Below, in pieces: positions 12,591-23,566 of a stretch of DNA of 64,000 bases (its first letter is position 1; each line of letters starts with the position of its first letter). The stretch is from Primulina eburnea (lineage: Eukaryota > Streptophyta > Magnoliopsida > Lamiales > Gesneriaceae). The stretch spans positions 48,925,693-48,989,692 of the forward strand of contig NC_133103.1 of assembly GCF_022965805.1 (NCBI RefSeq), written 5' to 3'. The notes under the pieces were generated by a model. That model did no database searches and was not told the DNA's origin. It worked only from the letters and a program-made list of their open reading frames with translations. The position numbers were made by a program, and so were the translations under genes.

Positions 12591-12986
12591 TGTAGCGCTC
12601 CAGATTCGACGAATGTCTCCACTGTATTAATACAAGTATTTCCAGCATGCTCATGTCCTCACTCACACGCACCATAGGGAACTTTACAAGGGTCACCCAT
12701 ACCAAATTTACATAAGTCAAGCACGCTTAACTTTGAAGTTCTTATGTGATGAGCTATCGAAAAGAAGATACACCTTCTTGATATGAGTAGTACATATCAA
12801 ATATTTTAAGTCCTCCTCAACTGCACAGTCACATACCTGAACAGTTTCGGAATCCCTCTCCTTCTTGTGTAAGATCGGTTCACTCATGTTCACTCCGCCT
12901 AGAAGCCTGCCAGAAGCCGCTCATTGTCCGTGCAACCTCATGGTACCGACGATCACCTCTCGTCCTCTTCGGCCCCAGACCTCACA
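12591..12986. mobile_element. Cassandra-like TRIM LTR carrying a 5S rRNA-derived block
   Basis: A 396-bp unit begins TGTAGCGCTCCAGATTCGAC and ends CCTCACA. It is flanked by TTTTT and TTCTT, a possible 5-bp target duplication. Inside, about 12678-12755 resembles the reverse complement of plant 5S rRNA: GGGTCACCCAT, then CAAGCACGCTTAACTTTGAA, then GTTCTTATGTGAT. LTRs with an embedded 5S rRNA-like sequence define the Cassandra TRIM family. No second LTR, primer site or internal domain is seen nearby, so this is probably a solo LTR. The family call rests on remembered 5S sequence and was not searched. Confidence 0.75.
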
Positions 12987-13669
12987 TTCTTACTCCTTGA
13001 TATTTTAAAAGTTTGTTTGAGCTCTTTAATTATTTCAAATTTCCAAAATTGTTATACATTTCAATCATGTTCTTTAAAGCCATATAATCTAAAGACATAT
13101 AACTTAGCATGATTTCTAGATTATATAACAAATTATTATTATTATTTTATTTGTCTATCACGCTTTCGTAAAATAAATTAAACAGATTATTTCATTGACC
13201 AAAATGTCGTTAGGTTGTATCCACCTGGTTTTATAAACTGCTCCTCTCAGTCCAACCACACAATAGCAACAAATGGTCCCTGAAGTAGATTTCTTCAACA
13301 ACGCTTAGCACAACCCTTTATCGTTTTTTATAACAAGACGTATATTAAAGAAGTTTTATTTTGAAAATAATACATGAAAGTGACAATAAGCCTTAATTAT
13401 TTTATTCAAACATACAATATATTATTACATAATAACTTTCTGTAAAGGATGATAAATTTATTTAGCTATTTATCGTAGCTGGAATTACAACACGCATAAA
13501 TTGAAATATTACAAATTTTATTTTGAAAAAAAATGAAGAGGTTGAATGATGTTTTCATTTTCCTTTGTCGTGATATATATAGAAGTTTTGGTGGATTTGA
13601 AATCCGAACTTTTAACTTATGAATTGCATTGCAAGTTGAGGTCGACAACATCTTTTGTTTGGTGTACCA
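12987..13669. other. AT-rich spacer, nothing recognised
   Basis: No conserved reading frame, RNA gene or repeat termini were recognised between the Cassandra-like LTR and the hAT-type element. Confidence 0.4.
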
Positions 13670-13677
13670 CTAGTTAG

Positions 13678-14270
13678 TAGGGGTGTGCAATCGGTCAAAA
13701 CCGAACCGACCGAACCGAACTTTTGGAAAACCGAACCGACCGAATTTTTTTTTGGAAAATCGAACCGACCGAATTTTGAAAAGAAAACCGAGGAAACCGA
13801 ACCGATAAAAATTCGGTTATTTCGGTTTTCGGCCGAAATAACCGATTTTTTTATTAAATTAACTTTTTAAACATATTTACACAAAACTACAACTGAATTT
13901 AATACATGATTCAAATATACAGAGATATTTACACAAAACTACAACTGAATTTTATTACCGAGTTAGGACAGCCAATAGTTGGGTTTATTTCAATAGAATT
14001 GGGTTTCTAACTTTCCATCATGTAAAAAACCCAGTAAAAATAAAAATGCATCCTATCCAAATTTGAGGCCCAACATATATATTATTATATATTCGGTTTT
14101 ATCGGTCTAACCGATTTTTTTCCCAAAAAAACCGAACCGAACCGAATAAACCGAATAAACCGAATTTCTAAACCGAATAACCCGATTAAGCCGATTAAAC
14201 CGAACCGAATTTCTAAATTTTTTCGGTTTTTTCGGTTTTCTCGGTTTGACCGATATTTTGCTCACCCCTA
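13678..14270. mobile_element. hAT-type non-autonomous element with CGGTTCGGT interior repeats
   Basis: A 593-bp element has terminal inverted repeats TAGGGGTGTGCAA / TTTTGCTCACCCCTA and a perfect 8-bp target duplication CTAGTTAG (13670-13677 and 14271-14278). Eight-base duplications are the hallmark of hAT transposition. Both ends are filled with many iterations of ACCGAACCGAC-like motifs, inverted between the two halves around an AT-rich centre. There is no transposase, so it would need an autonomous partner. Confidence 0.9.
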
Positions 14271-14346
14271 CTAGTTAGTAGGTTGTAATGTTGTGGTGGT
14301 TGAATGGTTCATCCTCCGCTACTGGAATGGTTAGATCACACATGTC

Positions 14347-17300
14347 TTATTTACCTCTAACGAGAAATCTTTTGCTTTTGTATGCTCTTGGGGAAAAACG
14401 TGACTTATGTGGACCTTCACCTCCTGGATCTGTCTCCACATTATGTTTTCGGTCATGTTTGGGCCGAAAACTTTCTTGAATGCTGGCTCTTTTTCTGGTT
14501 TGGGCATTATGTGCAGATTCGTTCTGATCTTCTTCCCACATGAGCAATATTGCAGAATTTCTGACGAGTTTCTTTACTCCCTCGGCAGCTTGCTGTTCCA
14601 CAGAAGATTTTTTTTTCTTTTCAAATATTTCTTCTGCAAAGCTTGTAGTTTTCTTGTCATGGTATTTTACAAAACAAGATCTATTTACAAAATTTTGATA
14701 AAACTTAAATAGAAACTTGAATTTGTCCATCTCTGTGAGAAAAACCCATAATCCTCATGCTCATCTAGTGGAGGTTTTGTCTTCCAAGAGTGATGAAACA
14801 AGAGGTGTTCCATTCTCCGGAGGATCCTTGATGAATTTTTGAATGTTCATGTCTTATCTTCTCCACTTGATGAAGTGAAAGGCTTCATGTGAACATTTCT
14901 TGGCTGGTTCCGGTGCTGCAATAAAATGTAAAGCTTCAAAATATCTCATCTTGAAAAATAATTATTATTTTCCCCTGTTTCATAAACTGCTTCCTAAATC
15001 CATTTTAGCAGTGCTGAGATTTCTAGGAAGCTAGATGATATAGTATAAACTGAGGCAAGAGCCCCAAAATTCATACCATGCTTTTACCTAATTGGGATAG
15101 TAATTTGGTTTCATCCATATCCTATGACACTTTCTTCCTATATCAACTCGGATTGTGGCTGGGTTGATACCTATTCTTGTTTTCAGTTTCTCTCAGTTCT
15201 ATTGATATATCTGAAATGTAGAAACTATAAGCTTGTTAGTATCAACCTTAAATTTTCCCTTGTCAATTTGGTCTAAGGTTGATATCTCTCTCTCTTCAAT
15301 CCCCGAGGTAAATGACTGACTTGAAGGCTCGAGATAAGGATCCAAAGCTTCAATTTTTTCTTTGGCCGACTCATCTAAAAATGATCCAAACTTAGTATAT
15401 GTGCTAAGAGATACTAGAATCCCCGTCTCCAAGTATAAAGCCATATAATTGAAAACTCTCTATTTGGAAAACTAGTGGCTTCTCAAAAGCCTGAAGCATC
15501 TGTTTTTGCAATACAGACCATAGCTTAGTACAAGCTTCTAAACAACTTGTAACTCGATCAGAGACAATACTCTTATCAAATTGTTGTAGCCTACCCGCAA
15601 CTTTTGCATTTACGACAAGCTTATTAAACTCGGTTTGATGCATTTCAAGATGTTCCTCACATGTCTCTGCATTTTCATGATGACATCATAATTAACATTG
15701 TCCATATCTCATTAAGAAATATGAAAAAAAAAAATCATTAGATTTAATAATAACAATATCAAAAATATAATTTTGACACAAACTCTGCCATTTTAATAAT
15801 CTAGACTTCTCGATTTTAGATTCAGTTATATTTTCAAGAAGTTTTTACCTATGTAATATGACATCTTGCAGCTTCTAAATCTGATAATAGTCCACTGTAA
15901 TACCTGCATGGTTGTTCTCCTTCTGGTGTGAGCTTTGTAAGAGTCGCTACCCATTAATGATAACTGAAATTTGTATATAATATCATATCATCTTCATCTT
16001 GAGTTAATAATCATATTCAGGAGATTTTTCGAGTATATGACGAACACATATCCCTTGATTACATCTGACGAACACATATTCCTCGTCTTCCTTAATTTTA
16101 AGGTTTGCTTGGAGTTGGTTTCTGTTCCACCATGTTAAGGGATCTTCATTATATTTTTCTTTGATCATTTTCTTGACATTTTCTAGGGATATTTTTGATT
16201 CAAACTCTACATCATTATATCCAATTCTCTAGACAATTTCAAGGTTCGTGTTACTCGAAAAACTCTAACCCAATAACCAATTGATCTGATTCTTTTCTTG
16301 GGATTCTTTTGATATGAACTTCCAATTCAAAATTATTGATCAATCATTGGTAAGTTTCTATCATAGATTGTTTCAAATAGTATATAATATTACAAGGAAA
16401 TTGATTAATTTGTCTTGTAATATCAAATAATATTTCGACTTCTCTCCCATTTTTTGGACATCTAAGCTTTTCTATTCTCGAATTTTTTTTAATATCTATT
16501 GGGCTTTTCCTGTACATGTGTTTTTTTCCTACCTGTGACTTATCCTTGAATATAGTCTTATTAATTTCAGTCTGATACTTTGATTCTTTTGTAGAATCAG
16601 TTTGTCTTATATCTGAATATCTATTTGTAAAGGAAAATCGGTTCTTTCTTGATAAATTTTCTGAGCAAATTTTCCAACTATTTCAATAAATTCATTTCTA
16701 ACAAACAATTATGTGTGATGTGTATTAGAAAAATCATATGAAATTTGATAGGTATTAGAATATGGTTTATCATCATATTTCATATGCCTTTTTTCTTTGA
16801 AATTTTGATGTAGTGTTATGGCTCACCTGAAATCTCAATCTGTCAGGTTGTAGGCAATTCTTGAGTAAATTACTCATAAATTTTTTCCTACACATAGATT
16901 CCTTGAGATTGTTCTCAATATTGAATCTTGAAGATTACACATTCATTTATCACATATAGTAATATAAATAGGTGAATATATGATATATTCATTTTTGAAA
17001 GTAGCTTTTATCATAATCCGGATTGCTCTAATATGAATCCAAGACATGGTTCATGCTACATCTATATTGAGCTTTTGTAATTCCTCCTTAATTTATTCAG
17101 AAATAATTAATTTCATCTCCATCCAGTTTCCCGTAAATTCCATTGGGATTGTCATTTTATTTCTGGAAATTTTACAGATTAGACGATGCTTTCTGTTTCT
17201 TAGGCCAAGATTTCCTAAGAACTTTTCTACCTCTCCTGTAGATAATCCTTGATATCTATATAGGCTAGAATTTTTCCTCATGGTCATTTGACCATATTAT

Positions 17301-19270
17301 GAGATATTGTTGTCTGGATAAAGAAACCTAACGAAGCTTCATGTGTTGTGTCGAAAGACTCTTCAGTCAGATTCTAATTATGTTCCATTACATTCTTCAT
17401 GACTCAAGATTTATTCTTCTTCATATATACCCTCGTCTGAAAGAATATCTTCAAACTGATATACTTGAACCAAATCTTGGTAATAAATTACTTCTTCAAT
17501 ATCTGGAGTTGGTTCGAAGAATTTTTTTTAAATTTCTGTTATTTTCTGGACAGTTGGTCGATATATGAGATCTTGCTCCACATGTCCAGTAATTACAATT
17601 TTTAAAACTTTCACTTGCTCGGATTTGAGCTCTTTTGAAAGTTTCTTTGTTGGTGTACGCCCAGTGCTATGAGATGAGTTTGATGCTTGGAATGACATCC
17701 TACTTCTTGATAATCCACTTTTTTGTCCAGATAATTTTTCACAACATAAAAAAGTGCATTTACTAATACTTATTAATCGTTTGTAATTCTTTTGTATTGC
17801 TGTCAGATGACCATTATGCAAATTTTGCTTGGAGAAACGAGGCTCTTCCTGCCAAAGTATTTGGATTGCCAGGTCATATTCACTAATTAAAATTTCTCTC
17901 CGGGGACTTGGCATTTTGGCAAATAAAAATTGCATTGCTATATTTGCTTTGATCCCTGAAAATTTCATATATATTTAGTGAATAACATAATATATTCATC
18001 AACCAAACAAATTTCATGGAATTCAAGTCTATACAGAGCTTGAATATATTTCTTTTTTTTTCTCTGTGTCTTGATTATTAAAATAATCGACGTCTATAAA
18101 TTGTGCTTTAAATATGATAGTCATTATCCCAATTATCTCACTAAGATATTCTCCGGCTAGAACTAACTCTTTGTTTTATGTCGAATTCATGTCCTAGATG
18201 ATTTTAACTGATCTCGTCAGACTCATTTCTAAAAAATTAATGAATCATTCTTTGTCGAGATCAAGTGTGCATGTTGCGATTCTTATAGTCGATATCTAGT
18301 CATCTATGAGATCTTCTCTTTTTTTGAAATTCAGTACAACAAGGTTAAGCATAATCCCATAAAAATGTATTGGTTCTAAAACAAACTTATCATAGGGTGT
18401 TTGGTGCAAGAGAATTTGATTTCTCATTGACCTTGTTCCCACTAGGTGTACTTATCCACTTACATGGAAATCTGTTTGGAGTCCTCTCATGTTTGTATTA
18501 TGAGATCACGCATTTTCCCTTGGTAGTTCATGGAAAGATGACCAAATTATTGAGGGAGGTTCGCCTATGTATTTTTCTTCAAATATACGACCTTGAGATT
18601 TGCAAAAGAATCTGAAAAGTCTTAAAGATCTTCTAGACCAATTCTTTCTATAGTTGTCAGCTGCTTAATTTCTTTTTTGAGACAGTTTTAATCATATATA
18701 TTGATCATTTTTTCGTCGGCGGTTAAAGGTTTTGGCATTACCTTGGTCTTCCCTCTTTGGTATAATAAGGGTCCAGTACCAAAAGATTGTGATAACATTC
18801 CTTCCAAGATCCTTTTACTAGAACTTGCTTATTGTTCTAGAGTTTGGATTCTTTTTTGAATATATTTTAATATTCCAAGAATTTCTTCTTTTTTTTCAAG
18901 GTTTTTCTCAATTTTATGTGGTATATATTATAGCTGATTGCCAGAGTTATGTACCGTTTTTTTATCTCTCTAAGATCTCCGGAGAATCTATAAGAATCCA
19001 AACTATGTATAGGAACATATTATTTTGAACATAAGTTTACCTTAGCATCCTGATATGTTCCTCTTTACTCCTGACGTCTAACATTAGTTAGTTCTTCTTG
19101 TAAATATTCCAAATATTGGAATAAATCCTATAAGTATTTCATCATGAACATATGTTCAGATCCGTAATTTTTGATAAAATATTTTTCTCAAACATTTAAT
19201 TACACAATAATAATAATATTGAATGTTTGAAATAATTGTATCTCAGACCTGATACCATTTCTGGCCCAAT
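14347..19270 (-). mobile_element. Decayed element, possibly an endogenous pararetrovirus relic
   Basis: On the minus strand a TGGTATCAG-type sequence near 19,259-19,247 resembles the tRNA-Met primer site used by Caulimoviridae and many LTR elements. Far downstream, about 16,210-16,040, a broken frame shows a D-P-L-x-x-W-x(8)-A-x-L-x-I pattern like the conserved linker before the reverse transcriptase of petuvirus/florendovirus-type polyproteins. Other open pieces (17,968-17,528; 15,643-15,199; 14,730-14,347) are charged, have no motif I recognise and are separated by many stops. No reverse transcriptase YxDD motif was found, so nothing here could be active. A decayed LTR element is the alternative. 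Confidence 0.35.
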
Positions 19271-19685
19271 AAAACAAATAATAATTTTAAGGGTATTTTT
19301 GACATTTTTTACATGGCTTGGGAGTTTAAACAAATTTTTTAGGGTATAGAGAGTAAATAACAACTTGTGTTTTGATTTGATGATTTATCTTCAATTTACC
19401 CTTTTATTTACTATGGTGTATTTTGGTTGAGAATATAAATAATATTAATAAATGATTTATTGTTGCTTTATTTTTTATTGTGTACTTATTGATACGACCT
19501 GATAAGTTAAATCTCGTTTTCTTGTAATTCATGTTTAAACGGGGTTTATAATTATCTTGAGCCAGTTCTTTTATTATTTGATATATGTCATTTAATATAA
19601 TAAGTTAGATTAGTAAATGATTTTTTTTTTATATATTATTCAGCATTTGATGTAGCACATTGGGTTGAATGTTGATTTTTTTGTA

Positions 19686-19867
19686 CACAAAAACTCCTGT
19701 GAGACGGTCTCCCGGGTCAATTTTGTGAAACATATATTTTATATGGGTTACCTACGAAAAAATATTACTTTTTATGTCAAATATATTAATTTTTGTTGTA
19801 AATATGAACATGATTGATCTGTCTCACGAATAAAGATCCGTGAGACCGTCTTATAAAAGACCTACTC
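19686..19867 (+). mobile_element. GTGAGAC-type MITE (diverged)
   Basis: This diverged copy starts CACAAAAACTCCTGTGAGAC and ends GACCTACTC. It lies in the left arm of the inverted duplication. The matching place in the right arm (about 27,450) reads through TTTTTTTTGTAAGTTAAAT-like sequence on the minus strand, an empty site. The flanks TTTTTTGTA/TTTTTTTAA are a 7/9 match. Confidence 0.75.
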
Positions 19868-20808
19868 TTTTTTTAAGCTAAATTTTGTGATGAGTACTTA
19901 TAATTATTTACTCTTCAGTTTTTTCTCTTCTTGTTTATGATTCTTTTCACTTACGTATATTTTTTCAAAAAAAATTTTGGTGAAAGAATTTATCCGATGT
20001 ATGGACCCAAATATTGTAGCAGAGAGACAAATGTTGGGACCAAATTGGAGTGAAATACAAGTACATGTTGTCTTCAAACCGAAAGAAAGTTTAATTAGGC
20101 CTTGTGACCATTTACAAAGGTTTGAGGATGCACTTGGAAGACTGATAGCTTGGTTTGTCATGTGGTGTGATAGTCGATATCGCCATTACATTGTTGTTTA
20201 TATGCTTATTGTATCATTCAAGTTTAAACATATATCGATCAATTATGTTTGCAGTTGATAGTTTATGAAGAATTTTATTAGGTACGTTTGGATAAATGAT
20301 AGTTTGTTTCTCATTTGATATTGTATTCAATCATTTGAATTACCTATTTTTCACTTTATATTTTTATTGCTTTGTTTACTTATGCCAGTATGTAAATTGT
20401 ATTTGTTATCTACGTGAATTGTGGTGTGAAAATGGCTAATTATTTTATGACATCACATTTTTTGTTGCCATAATGGAGTATCCAAGCTAATACGTAACAA
20501 TTATAAATATGAATGTAAAACTAATTAAAAGGCATTTCAAAATATCCTTATAAATAAAAAGTAGTGACATTTTTCAATGTTTTTTATAAGTTAGCATAAG
20601 AGATTTATATATGTCAGAATAGGTTAGTTAACTATACATTTTAAATTGACTTTATAAATTATCTCTAGTGACAATTTTTATTTTTATCATAGATTAAGCA
20701 TATATGACATACAAAATAGTCACTAAATATGAATTTTTTCCAACATTTTAGGCTTCTTGGAATCCTTAATTCGTGACACTTCCAAAAGTCATCATTAATA
20801 TCTTACAA

Positions 20809-20991
20809 CGCAAAAATTTGTGTGAGACGGTCTCGCGAGTTGTATTTGTGAGACAGATCTCTTATTTGGGCTATCCATTAAAAAAATATTATTTTTTATG
20901 CTAAGACTATTACTTTTTATTTTGAATATGGTTAGGGTTGACCCGTCTCACAGATTAAGATCCGTGAGACGATCTCACATGAGACCCACTC
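20809..20991 (+). mobile_element. GTGAGAC-type MITE (reference copy)
   Basis: This 183-bp copy is flanked by a perfect 9-bp duplication ATCTTACAA (20800-20808 and 20992-21000). Its layout is GCAAAAATTTGTGTGAGACGG at the left end, a TTGTGAGACAGATCTCTTATT block, a TTTTTATGCTAAGACTATTA core, a GTTGACCCGTCTCACAGATT block and a GTGAGACGATCTCACATGAG right end finishing ACCCACTC. Each end holds a GTGAGAC.GTCTCAC palindrome. Nine-base duplications point to a Mutator-like (MULE) transposase acting in trans. Confidence 0.9.
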
Positions 20992-21341
20992 ATCTTACAA
21001 TGACATTACAATATATCACGAAGGTTAAGATAACATCATAATAGAGGAAATTTATTATAAGTCTCACCAGAACTTTAATGTAACTAAATGTTCCATGTAA
21101 AGGCATTTGTGTGTGCCATTATATATATATATATATAAAATTTTTATATATATATTTTAAGGGATGAATTTATATGTATTTTATTATTGTTATAAATATA
21201 TTTATCGATGATAAAAATAGTAATAAAAAAATCAAGATAGTCGAAACGAAGAAAAAAGTATACGAAAGATGACATTTTGATTTATTTCTTCTCGTGAACA
21301 GTCTTATTCTAGATAAATATAATATTAATAATAGGCATCGA

Positions 21342-22218
21342 TCATCCAATTATCGGAATAGAGGGTTCAGACGCCACTTTGAGATTTTCATCAAGGAAGA
21401 CATACACACGGTTGCAGCAGAAATTAGCAAACCATGCATTTCCTTTCCTCACAAAACTCACGTACACCAACGGGTTCTGACTCTCGATGATGACCTTTGC
21501 TTTGTGTCCATCCATCCCTACTAACTCAGGCCACATGTATTTGTGCCCTGCACATACGTAACAATATTTTTCATTATGTTCCAATAAAAAATTGACAAAT
21601 GATGTTGGGTGCAATAATTGTCTCTGCTTGGTAGAGCGATCGAACTATGGTGCTTGAGCTGCTGTGCGGTTTCAAAGCTTTGAGTTGTACCATTACCACT
21701 AGCTATAGCTTTTGGTAAAGCGGTAAGCACTCGGTCCTACAATTGGTATCAGAGCCAAGGTCACGGGTTCGATTCTCATTGATTGCAAGGAGTGCGATTA
21801 TTGGGAGACGGATTGTTAGGTACAATAATTATCCCTGCTTGGTAGAGCAATCGAAACGTGGTGCTTGAGCTGCTGTGCGATTTAAAAAATCTGAGTTGCA
21901 CTACTACTACTAGCTATAACTTTTAGTAAAACGGTAAGCACTTGATCTTATAAATGGTATGTAACTCATCTAACAAAACTAATTAAGGTCTAAAGTTTGG
22001 GACGAGTACATGGATAACGACTTGTAGTAAACATTTCTCCTACTGAACACACACACACACACACATATGTATATAATGATACTTTCTATATTTACTCTTA
22101 TTAATATATAACTTTTATGTTTTAAAAAAAAGAATGTACAAATGTTTCAATTAGTACCTCTACCACAACATTTAGGAGTTTGGCAGCCAAGCCATAAACA
22201 AGATGTCTCCACAGCCAT
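21342..22218 (-). CDS. Potato type I serine protease inhibitor, left copy
   Basis: Two exons, 22218-22158 and 21547-21342, encode 88 aa. The potato inhibitor I family forms small cytosolic or vacuolar canonical inhibitors of serine proteases, often induced by wounding. The family core is present: MWPELVGMDG near residue 25, then a reactive-site loop ending in the N-R-V-x-V-F block and a terminal P-x-I-G-like PIIG. No signal peptide is visible; the amino terminus is Cys-rich. Aligned to barley CI-2, the predicted P1-P1' pair is Ala-Asn, and the first loop-supporting Arg is replaced by Cys (NFCCNRV), unlike the right copy. The 610-nt intron holds a TRIM insertion. A TATA box lies 46 bases upstream of the ATG. 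The reading frame is intact. Confidence 0.88.
21603..21952 (+). mobile_element. TRIM element (350 bp) in the inhibitor intron
   Basis: Two 139-bp LTRs (21603-21741, TGTTGGGTGCAATAATTG..CCTACA; 21814-21952) enclose only 72 bp. A TGGTATCAGAGC primer site complementary to initiator tRNA-Met (21744-21755) follows the first LTR, and a purine tract (TTGGGAGACGGAT) precedes the second. The flanks AATGA/AATGG form a 5-bp target duplication. The right-arm inhibitor intron lacks the element and reads continuously through the matching site. A close relative lies at 34747-35095. Confidence 0.88.
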
Positions 22219-22263
22219 TTTCTTTAGCCTTTTGTTGTTTGAATTATTATTAACTTGGATTTG

Positions 22264-22271
22264 TTTATATA
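22264..22271 (-). promoter_or_regulatory. TATA box of the left protease inhibitor gene
   Basis: TATATAAA in the context GTCTATATAAACAAATCCAA lies 46 bases before the ATG. The same TCTATATAAACAAATCCAA context is conserved upstream of the right copy, supporting it as a promoter element shared before duplication. Confidence 0.6.
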
Positions 22272-22455
22272 GACATACCCGCCTATTCTATATTTTATTG
22301 TCATAATTTTAGTCAATTTAATATCGGTAATCATTGACCAATCTTATTATTTATTACATATATTATTATGTAATATTGTTAACATTCCATTGATTTCTTC
22401 GATTCTTTTTTTTTTAATAGGAAATTGGCTTCAATTTTTCGAGATATTTTTATAA

Positions 22456-22522
22456 CCTTCCGATTGATTTTATGACATTCATACATGGTAAGTTGACCCA
22501 AATTACCCATATTTTTTGTTAT

Positions 22523-22607
<85 letters not shown>

Positions 22608-22740
22608 GATATAAATATATTTTTTCCATGATATGATATGATATGACAACTTATATACATTTTGTACACATTTACTTTTTTAGTATATTCTATATATTTA
22701 TATGGACTTTTTTTATCAACTAATTGACTCGTCTCATGAA
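22456..22740. repeat. First copy of a direct repeat in the centre of the inverted duplication
   Basis: The block TATGACATTCATACATGGTA..GTTGACCCAAATTACCCATA and its downstream part (GACAACTTATATACATTT, ATATTTATATGGACTTTTTT) recur in the same order at 22981-23340. An (AT)n run of about 79 bases (22526-22604) expanded only in this copy. Confidence 0.8.
22526..22604. repeat. (AT)n microsatellite
   Basis: An uninterrupted run of about 39 AT dinucleotides, self-complementary and able to form a cruciform. It explains the long Tyr-Ile repeat seen in translations here, which is not a gene. Confidence 0.95.
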
Positions 22741-22767
22741 TAAAGATTTGTGAGACCGTCTCATAAA
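22724..22767 (+). mobile_element. Fragment of a GTGAGAC-type MITE
   Basis: TTGACTCGTCTCATGAATAA followed by GATTTGTGAGACCGTCTCAT matches the distal third of the family. The rest of the element is absent or too decayed. Confidence 0.55.
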
Positions 22768-22980
22768 AAATATATTTAATAAATATTATATGTTGTGTGT
22801 ATTTAATATTATATGAATTTTTAAAAATATTTGATTTTAATGTGATTTTTTTACCAGATTGGTAAGTTTTTTTTTTTTGTTTAAAAAAAAATCCAGGTTG
22901 AGCATACCAATATAGATACACGTTTAAGATGAGAACCATTCCAATGTTGTATATGTCTAATTTTTTTTTGTGTGTGATAT

Positions 22981-23340
22981 AACCTTCCCATTGATTTTAT
23001 GACATTCATACATGGTAAGTTGACCCAAATTACCCATATTTTTTGTTATTTTTATATTATTTTTTTCTTTGACACGATAGGACAACATATATACATTTAA
23101 TACACATTTAATTTTATGAGTGAGTCTTATGTGAAATCCGTGAGACGGGTCAACCCTACCCATATTCACAATAAAAAATAATACTCTTAGCATAAAAAGT
23201 AATACTTTTTCATGAGTGACCCAAATAAGAGATCCGTCTCACAAATACGACCCATGAGACCGTCTCACACAAGTTTTTGCCTAATTTTTTAGGTATACCC
23301 GATATATTTATATGGACTTTTTTTTATCGACTAATTTCCA
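22981..23340. repeat. Second copy of the central direct repeat, with a MITE insertion
   Basis: This copy repeats 22456-22740 (75 near-identical bases at the start). It is interrupted by the MITE at 23118-23281 and lacks the (AT)n expansion. Confidence 0.8.
23118..23281 (-). mobile_element. GTGAGAC-type MITE (164 bp, internally shortened)
   Basis: A reverse-oriented copy begins GAGTGAGTCTTATGTG and ends CACAAGTTTTTGCC, with flanks TAATTTTAT/TAATTTTTT (8/9). It lost part of the first palindrome. It sits within the second central direct repeat, between the two divergent inhibitor promoters. Confidence 0.85.
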
Positions 23341-23566
23341 AAGAAAGATAGAGAAAAAATAAATAAATGTAAGGTTGTAAAAATATCTCTAAAAATTGAA
23401 GCCAATTTCCTAACAATAAAAGAGAATCAAAGAAATCAATGGAATTTTAACAATATTCCATAATAATATAATATATATAATAAATAATAACATTGTCCAA
23501 TGATTATCAATATTAAATCGACTAAAATTACGACAATAAAATATATAATGGGTGGGTGGGTGTGTC

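Larger units (their letters stand above)
19390..22455. repeat. Left arm of the large inverted duplication
   Basis: Read in reverse complement, this arm matches blocks at 23373-24830 and 27280-27780 in order. The blocks include the protease inhibitor gene, the sequence near 20,000-20,160 (ACCAAATTGGAGTGAAAT, AACCGAAAGAAAG), the block near 20,270-20,400, and the AGTTAGATTAGTAAATGATT/GTTTATAATTATCTTG block near 19,540-19,620. A stretch of about 765 bp (about 20,405-21,170) and three mobile elements are present only in this arm. Confidence 0.85.

Noticed and set aside
12678..12755. A functional 5S rRNA gene
   Set aside because: Only part of the 5S sequence is present, with many substitutions, and it lies inside an LTR-like unit.
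13655..13870. Thr-Glu-Pro-rich frame
   Set aside because: It is a translation of iterated ACCGAACCGA words within the hAT-type element.
16765..16800. A Tyr-Asp-Asp triplet on the minus strand as a reverse transcriptase active site
   Set aside because: No flanking reverse transcriptase motifs before or after it; chance occurrence.
19977..20258. A 93-residue frame at the edge of the left arm as a gene
   Set aside because: The matching right-arm sequence is broken by an insertion and substitutions and no family is recognised; kept only as part of the inverted repeat.
21735..21785. A tRNA or SINE promoter (GGTTCGATTC B-box-like motif)
   Set aside because: The surrounding sequence has LTR-primer site-LTR order with a 5-bp target duplication, so TGGTATCAGAGC is a primer site of a TRIM.
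22379..22939. A 186-residue minus-strand frame with a long Tyr-Ile repeat
   Set aside because: It is created by the (AT)n microsatellite and transposon DNA; no conserved domain and no splice context.
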